Assembly (NCBI GenBank): GCA_934513205.1
Contig: CAKSWU010000026.1
Location: 1 to 23,592 of the forward strand
Direction: 5' to 3'
DNA: 23,592 nucleotides
DNA from: an uncultured Faecalibacterium sp.
Lineage (GTDB): Bacteria; Bacillota; Clostridia; Oscillospirales; Ruminococcaceae
The position numbers were made by a program, and so were the translations under genes. How positions within the stretch are numbered: position 1 is the stretch's first letter; every line of letters begins with the position of its first letter. Positions 16,016 through 23,515 of the stretch are shown here, in pieces. The notes beneath the pieces are model-generated. The model had not been told where the DNA came from, searched no databases, and saw only the letters and a list, made by a program, of their open reading frames with translations.

Positions 16016-17026
16016 ATGATGGATTTCAACAGTGTCAAAGGCAAGGTAGCAATCGTCACCGGCGCAAGCCGCGGCATCGGCCGCGCCATTGCCGAGTGCT
16101 TCGGCGAAAACGGCATGAAGGTGGTCTGTGCAGCCCGCAGTGCACAGCAGGGGCAGGCTGTGGCAGACGGCATCTGCGCCAAGGGCGGCGATGCCATCTT
16201 TATCCAGACCGATTGCAGCAAGGCTTCCGCCATCAAGGAACTGGTGGACAAGACGGTGGCACACTACGGTAAGCTGGATGGCGTTGTCAGCAACGCAGGC
16301 ATCGGCATGGGCGGCACACCGCTGCATGAGTATGAGGTAGAGGATTACGAGAAGATCTTCTCCCTGAACAGCGAGGGCGTCTTTGCCGGAATGAAGTACG
16401 GCGCAGAAGCCATCCTCAAGAGCCACAGCGAGGGCGGCTTCCTCATCAATGTGGCATCGGTGGCGGGTCTTGTACCCCAGCGCGGACAGGCACTGTACAG
16501 CGCCACCAAGTTCGGCGTGGTGGGCATGACCCGTGCAGCGGCACTGGATTACGCAGAATACGGTATCACCGTCAACGCCATCTGCCCCGGTTACACCAAG
16601 ACCAGCATTTTCGGCGATGCACCGGCTGCGGCCATGGACTTTTTTGCATCCGACTGCCCGGCAAAGCGGATGGGCGACCCGGAGGAGTGCGCCGCACTGG
16701 CACTTTTCCTTGCCAGCGGTCTGGCACGGTACATCACCGGTGCAGCCATCCCGGTGGACGGTGCACTGTCTGCCGGGCACCAGAGCGTCAGCAGCTGGAA
16801 GCACCCGGAAATTTTGACCGGCGGCAAGCTGAACAGCCGGAGCACCATTGCGGCCTTGATGGAAAACGAGGCCGCAAAAACCGTTGTGGAGCAGTACTTG
16901 CCCGGCTTTGCTGACAATCAGCAGGCAAAAGCCGCCTACGGTATGACCTTTGGTAAGATCGGCTCCATGCTTGGTCTGCCGGAAACGGCGCTGAAAGCAC
17001 TGCTGGATGCGCTGGACAATCTGTGA
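16016..17026 (+). CDS. Short-chain dehydrogenase/reductase with C-terminal extension
   Basis: A 336-residue NAD(P)-dependent oxidoreductase. The Rossmann motif TGASRGIG is at 15-22, 'SNAG' at 92-95, the catalytic serine S148 ('VASVAG'), and Y161/K165 ('YSATK'), with N118 completing the tetrad; 'PGYTKT' and 'ITGAAIPVDGA' are classical-SDR elements. Classical SDRs end at about 250 residues, and this one adds about 80 residues from H255 that resemble the tail of the GH2 enzyme. The substrate is unknown; sugars, aldehydes and steroids are all possible for the family. AAGGAG (16003-16008) is too close to the ATG at 16010, so 16016 (7-base spacing) is preferred. It is under a promoter shared with the TetR gene, and the MATE gene follows. 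Confidence 0.85.
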   Translation: MMDFNSVKGKVAIVTGASRGIGRAIAECFGENGMKVVCAARSAQQGQAVADGICAKGGDAIFIQTDCSKASAIKELVDKTVAHYGKLDGVVSNAGIGMGGTPLHEYEVEDYEKIFSLNSEGVFAGMKYGAEAILKSHSEGGFLINVASVAGLVPQRGQALYSATKFGVVGMTRAAALDYAEYGITVNAICPGYTKTSIFGDAPAAAMDFFASDCPAKRMGDPEECAALALFLASGLARYITGAAIPVDGALSAGHQSVSSWKHPEILTGGKLNSRSTIAALMENEAAKTVVEQYLPGFADNQQAKAAYGMTFGKIGSMLGLPETALKALLDALDNL

Positions 17027-17039
17027 CTGAAACCGCTCG

Positions 17040-17064
17040 GAAAGCTCCCTTGACAGGGGCTTTC
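17040..17064 (+). other. Hairpin between the SDR and MATE genes
   Basis: A 9-bp stem with one G-U pair (17040-17048 with 17056-17064). No real T-run follows, so it is at most a weak terminator; the MATE gene may be partly read through from the SDR promoter. Confidence 0.35.
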
Positions 17065-17101
17065 GTTCTGCCTGTGTACGGTTGATTTTTGGGAGGAGAT
17101 C

Positions 17102-18448
17102 ATGAAAAACGAAGCGCTTTTCCGTACCGGCTCCGTCTGGAAGTCTATTTTTTCCATGGCGGTGCCTTCCATCATCATCATCCTTGTCATGGTGCTGTAC
17201 AACATGGCAGATATGTTTTTTGTGGGCTGTCTGGGCGACACCGCACAGGTGGCGGCGGTCTCCGTTGTGGGACCGGTGTTTTCGATCCTTGCGGCAGTAG
17301 CGACCATGCTTGGCGCAGGCAGCAGTGCCATCATCGCGCGCTGCTTTGGCGCGGGTGAGATCGAGCAGGGCAGAATTTGTTCTTCGCTCTGCTTCTGGAC
17401 CAGCTTTTTTCTGGGCGTTCTGGTCAGCATCGGTCTGCTGGTGGGCAGAGTGCCGCTTCTGGGGACGCTTGGCTCCAATGCAGAGATCTTCCCCTATGCA
17501 GAGCGGTATCTTCAGGTCCTGGCACTGGGCGCACCGTTTTTCATCCTGTCCAACAGCATGGCGATGCTGGTGCGTGCAGAGGGCGCAGTAAAAGAAGGCA
17601 TGATCGGCAATCTTCTGGGCACGCTGGTCAACTGCATTTTTGACCCGCTGTTCATTCTGGTGCTGAACTTCGGGGTCAGCGGTGCGGCTGCCGCCAGTGT
17701 GCTGGGCAACCTTGTGGCGTCTGCCTGCTATCTGCGCTACATCGTCAAGCACGGCACGGTGCTGACCGTTGATTTCCGCCCTGCCCTGAAAAAGCCGCAG
17801 ATGCTGGGCGAGCTGCTGGCCATTGGTCTGCCCAACGGCATCAGCAGCCTGCTGGCAGGGTTTGCCACCTCCTTCAGCAACCGGCTGCTGGTGACCCACG
17901 GCACGGCGGCGGTCGCAGCTATGGCAGCGGCAGGCAAGACGACCATGGTCATCAGCATGATCGCCATGGCGATCTGCATGGGGTGCCAGCCACTTCTGGC
18001 GTACAGCTACGGCGCAGGCGACACAAAACGCCTGAAACAGCTTTTGAAGGATCTGATCCTCCTGACCGTTGTTTTTGGTGTTCTTGCCGGGGCGGCCAGC
18101 TTTGCCGGACGCAATGCCCTGATCGGGATGTTCATCAAGGAAGAAGGCGCTTTCCGTCTGGGAACGCAGCTGGTGGTCTATCTGGTGCTGGGCAGCCCGG
18201 TGATCGGTCTGACCTATCTGGCAACCAACCTGCTGCAATCCGTGGGTAGGGCAAGTGGTGCGGTGGTGCTCTCTCTTTTGCGGCAGGGGCTGCTGCTGAT
18301 CCCGCTGCTGTACCTGATGAATGCGCTTTGCGGCGTGCAGGGCATTGCAGCGGCGCACCTGATGGCAGACGTGGGTGCTGCGGTCATCTCTGCAGGCATC
18401 CTGCTGCACTGGTTCCGGGCATCGGTGGAAGAAACGGCGGAAGTATGA
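17102..18448 (+). CDS. MATE-family efflux protein
   Basis: A 448-residue membrane protein of standard MATE length with about 12 hydrophobic segments in two similar halves. Diagnostic parts are 'AVPSIIIILVMVLYNMADMFFVG' in helix 1, 'VGPVFSILAAVATMLGAGSSAIIARCFGAG' in helices 2-3, and the second-half equivalent 'IAMAICMGCQPLLAYSYGAGDTKRLKQ'. The family exports organic cations or other small molecules using Na+ or H+. The start follows GGGAGGAG. It may be linked to the upstream SDR/TetR pair, for instance to expel an aglycone or other toxic compound released from plant glycosides, but that is a guess from position only. Confidence 0.9.
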   Translation: MKNEALFRTGSVWKSIFSMAVPSIIIILVMVLYNMADMFFVGCLGDTAQVAAVSVVGPVFSILAAVATMLGAGSSAIIARCFGAGEIEQGRICSSLCFWTSFFLGVLVSIGLLVGRVPLLGTLGSNAEIFPYAERYLQVLALGAPFFILSNSMAMLVRAEGAVKEGMIGNLLGTLVNCIFDPLFILVLNFGVSGAAAASVLGNLVASACYLRYIVKHGTVLTVDFRPALKKPQMLGELLAIGLPNGISSLLAGFATSFSNRLLVTHGTAAVAAMAAAGKTTMVISMIAMAICMGCQPLLAYSYGAGDTKRLKQLLKDLILLTVVFGVLAGAASFAGRNALIGMFIKEEGAFRLGTQLVVYLVLGSPVIGLTYLATNLLQSVGRASGAVVLSLLRQGLLLIPLLYLMNALCGVQGIAAAHLMADVGAAVISAGILLHWFRASVEETAEV

Positions 18449-18484
18449 TATACTGTTTTTATCAATGAGCCGGAGGGGTTACAC

Positions 18485-19684
18485 ATGGATGTTCTCCAGA
18501 ATATGATGCTGTTTTCCGAGCTTGTCCAGTGCGGCGGCAATGTTTATACATGGTGTTATGATGCACAGGGAAAGCTCTTGCGGAGCAACTGCCCGGACGA
18601 GGCCTTTCTTGCCAGCGCATTTGAGCTGTTCGGCTGCAAACAGCGGATGCTGGAGCATGGGAACCGGGACGATGTGCCCGTTACCTTGGGGACGGCTCTG
18701 GGTCTTTTGTGGGGCGCAGCCTTTGAAAAGGAAGCGGGAAAACTGAAGCGTGTCTGGGTCATCGGGCCGGTGTTCTATCAGGACGTGACCATGCGGGGCG
18801 TGGAGGAAGGGCTGAAATATTACAGCAAGCTGGAGATCAGTGTGGCATGGACGATCCAGCTTTACGAAGCCCTTGAAAAAGTCCCTACCTTGCAAAACAC
18901 CATCATGAGCCGCTATCTGCTGATGATGCACTACTGCCTGACCGGGCAGCGGTTGGAACTGAGCAGTGTGAACAGCAGTGCAGCACAGGAGGAGCGGCTG
19001 AAAAGCTCTGCCATCCCCCACGACCGGCATAAGATCTGGATGGCGGAGCAGGGAATGCTGCAAATGGTCCGCACCGGAGATATGAATTACAAGCAGGCAC
19101 TTTCCAACAGTATGAGCATGAGTGCAGGCGTGCCGGTACAGAGCAGCGATGTCCTGCGCCAGAGTAAAACATCCATCATCGTGTTCACCTCGCTGGTGTG
19201 CCGTGCCGCTATTGAGGGTGGCCTTTCCCCGGAGGAGGCGTACTCGCTGGGGGACAGTTACATTCAGGCGGCAGAATCCGCAAAATCGTTGGATGAACTG
19301 AACCCCCTTGCAATGATGATGTACGATGATTTCATCCGGCGTGTCCACAAACACCGGACAAACCCGAAACTTAGTAGACAGATCCAGAAGTGTGTGGATT
19401 ATATCGAGATGAATCTGGACAAAAAAATCGTAGCGGAAGATCTTGCCGCCCTGGTGGGCTACACGGAATATTACCTCACCCACAAATTCAAGGAAGAAAC
19501 GGGTCTGAGTGTCACGAACTATGTAAAGTTTGCAAAGGTCGAACGTGCGAAAGTTCTGCTGAAAAGCACACCCCTCAGCGTCCGGGAAATTTCCGAGCAG
19601 CTTGGCTTTGCCACTCGCAATTATTTCAGCGCAGTCTTTCAGCAGGTCACCGGAAAAACGCCCATGGAATTTCGGGAAACATAA
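18485..19684 (+). CDS. AraC-family transcriptional regulator
   Basis: A 399-residue regulator. The C-terminal ~100 residues are the AraC DNA-binding domain with two helix-turn-helices: 'VAEDLAALVGYTEYYLTHKFKEETG' and 'VREISEQLGFATRNYFSAVFQQVTGKTPMEFRE'. The long N-terminal part (about 1-295) is not a standard AraC cupin and resembles the sensory regions seen in large Firmicute AraC proteins; its ligand is unknown. The ribosome binding site GGAGGGG lies just before the ATG. TATACT at about 18448-18453 over the MATE stop could be its own -10. It is a candidate for the factor acting at the direct repeat of the rhamnosidase promoter, and it also abuts the rhaBAD operon. Confidence 0.9.
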   Translation: MDVLQNMMLFSELVQCGGNVYTWCYDAQGKLLRSNCPDEAFLASAFELFGCKQRMLEHGNRDDVPVTLGTALGLLWGAAFEKEAGKLKRVWVIGPVFYQDVTMRGVEEGLKYYSKLEISVAWTIQLYEALEKVPTLQNTIMSRYLLMMHYCLTGQRLELSSVNSSAAQEERLKSSAIPHDRHKIWMAEQGMLQMVRTGDMNYKQALSNSMSMSAGVPVQSSDVLRQSKTSIIVFTSLVCRAAIEGGLSPEEAYSLGDSYIQAAESAKSLDELNPLAMMMYDDFIRRVHKHRTNPKLSRQIQKCVDYIEMNLDKKIVAEDLAALVGYTEYYLTHKFKEETGLSVTNYVKFAKVERAKVLLKSTPLSVREISEQLGFATRNYFSAVFQQVTGKTPMEFRET

Positions 19685-19743
19685 AGCAGAACAGGCATCC
19701 TGCGTTACCGCTTGGCGGTATCGGGCAGGATGCCTGTTCTGCT
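19685..19743. terminator. Convergent terminator with 19-bp perfect stem and inner hairpin
   Basis: Arms 19685-19703 and 19725-19743 are perfectly complementary over 19 bp; the loop holds a second perfect stem (TACCGC/GCGGTA, 19706-19720). It lies between the convergent AraC and rhaD genes. T-runs are weak on both sides, with TTTATGTTT on the minus strand the better one. Confidence 0.7.
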
Positions 19744-19771
19744 ATGATGAAGAAAAATGGGGGAGAATGGC

Positions 19772-20599
19772 TCAGTTGAGGAACTTCTCGTTCAGGGTCA
19801 CGCCAAAGTCGCGGGCAATGGCACGCAGGTCGTCGTCGGTGATGGTCTGCCGGATGATGCCGCCGCCCATGGAGAGAACCTTGACGTAGATCTCAGCACT
19901 CTTTTCGATGGTGTGGGCAAGACCAAAAGTGATGTCAAAGTCCGGACCGGAGGCAAACAGACCGTGCTGCGCCCAGATGGCTGCCTGATAGTGCTTCATC
20001 AGCTCACTGGTGGCCATGGCAATGTCCGCCCCGCCGGGCACCATCCACGGGCAGACGCCCACACCCTCCGGGAACACCACCGGGCACTCGGTGGCGCTCT
20101 GCCACAGGGCACGGGTGAAGTCCCGGTCGGTCAGGGGCAGGATGTAGGTCAGGGCAATGACGTTGGTGGCATGGCAATGGTAGATGACGCGGTTTGCGCC
20201 ATTGGTGGCAGCCTTGCGGACGCTGTGGTTCATAAAGTGGCTGGGGAACTCGGATGTGGGCTTTGCGCCGTCCTCCAAGCCCCAGACGATGCGCCAGCTG
20301 TCGCCCTTGTCGTTGATCTCCACAATGCCGATGCTGTGGACAGGGTCCGGCTCTACATTGCGGAAGAATTTGCCGGAACCGGTGGTGATGAAATACTCCC
20401 CGGCCAGATTATCCGCCTGCACGCCCATGTTCACCCATCCCCGGGGCTGCTCGTCAAAGAAGGGGCGGCACTGTGCCACTTCCTCTTCCTTCATGCGGTA
20501 GGTCAGGTTGCCGCCGTTGCGCTCGTGCCAGCCCTGCAGCCAGCCATCGTTGCACATCCGCATAAAACCTTTGACAATATCAATATCCAGAATACCCAT
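19772..20599 (-). CDS. rhaD: Rhamnulose-1-phosphate aldolase
   Basis: A 275-residue class II aldolase, nearly the length of E. coli RhaD (274). It splits L-rhamnulose 1-phosphate into dihydroxyacetone phosphate and L-lactaldehyde. The zinc ligands H141, H143 ('HCHATN') and H212 ('AQHGLFASG') and the catalytic E117 ('TSEFPSHF') fall at the same numbers as in the E. coli enzyme. Strongly conserved stretches include 'GWHERNGGNLTYR', 'TGSGKFFRNV', 'VVFPEGVG' and 'CPWMVPG'. The start at 20599 follows GGAGAGAGG; an open frame reaching further upstream runs into rhaA and is not the real start. It is the last gene of the rha operon, 19 bases behind rhaA. The next step for lactaldehyde is not encoded in the window. 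Confidence 0.96.
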   Translation of the reverse strand: MGILDIDIVKGFMRMCNDGWLQGWHERNGGNLTYRMKEEEVAQCRPFFDEQPRGWVNMGVQADNLAGEYFITTGSGKFFRNVEPDPVHSIGIVEINDKGDSWRIVWGLEDGAKPTSEFPSHFMNHSVRKAATNGANRVIYHCHATNVIALTYILPLTDRDFTRALWQSATECPVVFPEGVGVCPWMVPGGADIAMATSELMKHYQAAIWAQHGLFASGPDFDITFGLAHTIEKSAEIYVKVLSMGGGIIRQTITDDDLRAIARDFGVTLNEKFLN

Positions 20600-20618
20600 C
20601 TTCAAAAACCTCTCTCCT

Positions 20619-21878
20619 TCAAATGCGCTTGCACAGCACATCCTGCTCGTACTTTTTGACTTCCTCAAACCATGCACCGTCCAACGGCACACTGTTCCGG
20701 CGGCAGTATTCGTCCCAGACCTCGCCAAAGGGCAGGGTCTTCAGCTCCTCCTGCCGAACCATCAGCTCGGTGAACTGGTTGGTGTCCTGCAGCTCCTTCA
20801 GCACCGTATGCGGGGTGCACAGGGCAGACAGCAGCGCCTTTTCCACGTTGCGGAAGCCAACCGTCCATGCGGAGATGCGGTTGATGGAAGCATCAAAGTA
20901 ATCCAGTGCAATGTTCACCCGGCCGTCCAGACCGCCGCAGCGCACGATCTCCTTGCAAATCTCCTTCGTTTCATCGTCAAATAGCACCACATGGTCGGAG
21001 TCCCAGCGGATGGGGCGGGTGATGTGGAGGGCAATCTCCGGGAAGAAGGCCAGCAGGGCGGGGATCTTATCGCTGACCACCTCGGTGGGATGGTAGTGGC
21101 CGTTATCCATCAGCGGAATGCACTTTTCCCGGTTGAAGGCGGCGTAGCTCAGGGCAAACTCGGCGCTGCCCACAGTGTACGCCTCCACACCGATGCCGAA
21201 CACCTTGCTCTCGATGCAGGGCTTCACCAGCTTGAAGTCGTAAGGCTCGCTCAAAATCTCGTCGATGCTGGCCTTGTAGCGGTCGCGGGGACCTTTGCGA
21301 TCCGCCGGTACGTCCTTAAAGCCGTCGCCCGTCCAGATGTTCATGGTGCAGGGCTGCCCCAGCTCCTCGGCCAGATACTGACTGATGCGGATGCAGGCCT
21401 TGCCGTGTTCCACCCAGAATTTCCGGGTCTCCTCGTTGGGGCTGGCAAGGGTCAGCGGGTCGCACTTGGGGTGGGAGAAAAAGGTGGGGTTGAAGTCTGC
21501 GCCCAGCCCTCTTGCCTTGCAGAAATCCACCCATTTTTTGAAGTGCTTCGGCTCCAGTTTGTCCCGGTCTACCCACGGGTTTTCCTCGTCAAAAATGGCG
21601 TAGGAGGCATGGAGGTTGATCTTTTTGGTGCCGGGGCAGAGGGACAGCACCTTGTCCATGTCGGCCATCAGTTCCTCCGGGGTGCGGGCACGACCGGGGT
21701 AGTTGCCGGTGGTCTGGATGCCGCCGGTCAGGGGCTTGGTGGGGTCGGTATCAAAGCCCCGGACGTCATCGCCCTGCCAGCAGTGCAGGGAGATGGGCAC
21801 GGTCTTTAACCGGGCAATGGCAGCTTCGGTGTCCACGCCAATGGCGGCGTAGCGGGCTTTTGCTTCTGCGTAACTCAT
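20619..21878 (-). CDS. rhaA: L-rhamnose isomerase
   Basis: A 419-residue protein, the same length as E. coli RhaA, converting L-rhamnose to L-rhamnulose with Mn2+ or similar. Typical family stretches are 'SLHCWQGDDVRGFD', 'GGIQTTGNYPG', 'KINLHASYA', 'FNPTFFSHPK', 'MDNGHYHPTE', 'LHITRPIRWDSDHVV' and 'ALDYFDASINR'. Candidate metal and catalytic residues are E232, D258, H285, D292/D294 and D326. AAGGAGG (21885-21891) lies 6 bases before the ATG, in the 14-base gap after rhaB. Middle gene of rhaBAD. Confidence 0.97.
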   Translation of the reverse strand: MSYAEAKARYAAIGVDTEAAIARLKTVPISLHCWQGDDVRGFDTDPTKPLTGGIQTTGNYPGRARTPEELMADMDKVLSLCPGTKKINLHASYAIFDEENPWVDRDKLEPKHFKKWVDFCKARGLGADFNPTFFSHPKCDPLTLASPNEETRKFWVEHGKACIRISQYLAEELGQPCTMNIWTGDGFKDVPADRKGPRDRYKASIDEILSEPYDFKLVKPCIESKVFGIGVEAYTVGSAEFALSYAAFNREKCIPLMDNGHYHPTEVVSDKIPALLAFFPEIALHITRPIRWDSDHVVLFDDETKEICKEIVRCGGLDGRVNIALDYFDASINRISAWTVGFRNVEKALLSALCTPHTVLKELQDTNQFTELMVRQEELKTLPFGEVWDEYCRRNSVPLDGAWFEEVKKYEQDVLCKRI

Positions 21879-21892
21879 AGGGTTCCTCCTTC

Positions 21893-23197
21893 TTAAATCT
21901 GCATCTGAATTTTCAAATTGCCGATGGCGGTGGCCTCGATGGGCAGCGCCACCACCTGTTTTCCGGTGTAGTGGGCAGTCAGCTCGTTCAGGGTAGCGTT
22001 CTTTGCGCCACCGCCTGCGATGTAGAGCTTGTCCCAGTGCTGGCCGGTGAGGGCTTCCAGCTCCCGGAATGCTTCCCCGTAGCAGTACGCCAGCGAATGG
22101 TAGATGCTGTTGATGAGGTCGGCATCCGTGGCAGGGGCTTCGCCGGTCTCGGCAAGGGCAGCTCTGATCTCTGCGCGCATATCCTGCGGGGCAGAGAAGC
22201 GGGCTGCGTTTACATCAAAAATGCGGGTGTAGGTGCTGGTCTTGGCCAGCTCCACCATCTCGGCAAAGGAGATGCCCAGTTGTTTTTGCACGCACTGGAT
22301 GATCCACAGACCCATGATATTTTTCAGGTAGCGGATGTACCACACGCCGCCCTCATTGGTAAAGTTGGCGCGGCGGCTTTCCGGGCTGGTGATGGGCGTT
22401 TCCAGCTTGACCCCCAGCAAACTCCATGTGCCGGAGGAGAGGAACGGTGCATCCCCCTGCTCCATGGGAATGCCCTCTACGGCACTGGCGGTGTCGTGGG
22501 TGGCGCACAGCACAACCTTGGTCTGCCCGCCCACCTCGGCGGCAATGCCGGGCAGCAACGGCCCCAGTACCGTGCCGGGTGCGGTGAGCTTAGGGAACAT
22601 TGCCTCCGGCAAGCCCAGCGCCTGCAAGATCTCCGGGTCGTATTCCCCGGTCTGGGCATTCACAAGGCCGGTGGAGGTGGCGTTGGTGTACTCCCGCGCC
22701 TTTACGCCGCAGAGCTTCCACAGCAGGTATTCCGGGATCATCAAAAAATCCTCGGCCTGCGCCAGCCGCCCGGCTTTTTTGTCAGCATACAGCTGATAGA
22801 TGCTGTTGAAGGGCTGGAACTGGATGCCGGTGCGCTGGTAGAGCTGCGCAAAGGGCAGAATGTTGTGGACTTCGGGAATCACCGCCTGCGTCCGGCTGTC
22901 GCGGTAGGCGTAGACAGGGGAGAGGGGCTTTCCGTCTTTCAGCAGTACATAGTCCACCGCCCAGGTGTCGATGGAAAGGCTCTCGATGACCGGGAATTTG
23001 GCAAAAGCTTCCCGGATGCCCTGCTTCACGTTGGTAAACAGGCTGTGGATATCCCATTCCAGATGGCCGTCCACCCGCCGGACGCTATTGGGAAAACGGT
23101 ACACTTCCTCGGTGCGGAGAACACCGTTCTCCATCCATCCCACAATGTGCCGCCCGCTGGACGCACCAATGTCGATGGCAAGATATTTTTTTTGCAT
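21893..23197 (-). CDS. rhaB: Rhamnulokinase
   Basis: A 434-residue FGGY-family kinase that phosphorylates L-rhamnulose at O1 using ATP. The N-terminal phosphate loop is 'AIDIGASSGRHIVG', the catalytic base is D235 in 'CATHDTASAVEG', and 'FLSSGTWSLLGV' and 'IAGGGAKN' belong to the nucleotide and sugar sites. The protein stops right after 'EATAIGNLKIQ', while E. coli RhaB (489 residues) continues for roughly 45 residues past the matching point, so the C-terminal helices are missing or very short. The ribosome binding site AGGAGG has a 6-base spacing. First gene of rhaBAD. Confidence 0.95.
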   Translation of the reverse strand: MQKKYLAIDIGASSGRHIVGWMENGVLRTEEVYRFPNSVRRVDGHLEWDIHSLFTNVKQGIREAFAKFPVIESLSIDTWAVDYVLLKDGKPLSPVYAYRDSRTQAVIPEVHNILPFAQLYQRTGIQFQPFNSIYQLYADKKAGRLAQAEDFLMIPEYLLWKLCGVKAREYTNATSTGLVNAQTGEYDPEILQALGLPEAMFPKLTAPGTVLGPLLPGIAAEVGGQTKVVLCATHDTASAVEGIPMEQGDAPFLSSGTWSLLGVKLETPITSPESRRANFTNEGGVWYIRYLKNIMGLWIIQCVQKQLGISFAEMVELAKTSTYTRIFDVNAARFSAPQDMRAEIRAALAETGEAPATDADLINSIYHSLAYCYGEAFRELEALTGQHWDKLYIAGGGAKNATLNELTAHYTGKQVVALPIEATAIGNLKIQMQI

Positions 23198-23226
23198 AAT
23201 GCGCCTCCTGTGTGGCTTTGACTGCT

Positions 23227-23237
23227 ACCAGTATAAC
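23227..23237 (-). promoter_or_regulatory. Possible -10 region of the rhaBAD operon
   Basis: On the minus strand this reads GTTATACTGGT, with TTATAC (or TATACT) as -10. No clear -35 is present. The same 11-mer with one change lies upstream of the symporter operon (13676-13686). The interval 23262-23290 has short inverted pieces (CACA...TGTG) that could be a regulator site. Confidence 0.4.
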
Positions 23238-23296
23238 GGCATAATGCTGCCGATTCCATCCGCAAAGGTGACACATTCTTTGTGAAAAGTCTACTC

Positions 23297-23325
23297 TTGC
23301 ACTGCAAAGACCGGTGCGCTATACT
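23297..23325 (+). promoter_or_regulatory. Plus-strand promoter upstream of the last gene
   Basis: TTGCAC (23297-23302), 17-bp spacer, TATACT (23320-23325): a strong housekeeping-type promoter. The -35 is part of a perfect palindrome TTGCA-C-TGCAA (23297-23307) that could be an operator. Transcription should start near 23332, right at the edge of the MITE-like element. Confidence 0.65.
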
Positions 23326-23333
23326 GAACCTAG

Positions 23334-23493
23334 GGTGTATCTGAAAAGTCGAAAATTTAGTCTATTTCTACAAGCACAGCTGGATTTTGCGTGAATCAGC
23401 CTTGAAATCCACAAAGGATTCCTGCGGCTATTTGCCTTAAATCCCGCTTGTGCTTGCGAAATATTCGTCATTTTCTTTGTTTTCGGATACACC
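23334..23493. mobile_element. MITE-like element, about 160 bp
   Basis: The ends are inverted copies: GGTGTATCTGAAAA at 23334-23347 and, reversed, GGTGTATCCGAAAA at 23493-23480 (13 of 14). The similarity continues inward in patches on both arms (GAAAAT, TATTTC, then CAAGCACA..GGATTT at 23371-23387 against 23456-23439), so most of the element can fold on itself. No coding capacity. A clear target duplication is not visible. It sits between a promoter and the start codon it serves. Confidence 0.6.
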
Positions 23494-23515
23494 TTGGAAA
23501 GAGAGAAAACGAAAA

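Noticed and set aside
15941..18409. Long minus-strand open frame opposite the SDR and MATE genes
   Set aside because: Glutamine- and histidine-rich shadow of membrane-protein codons, with no start signals.
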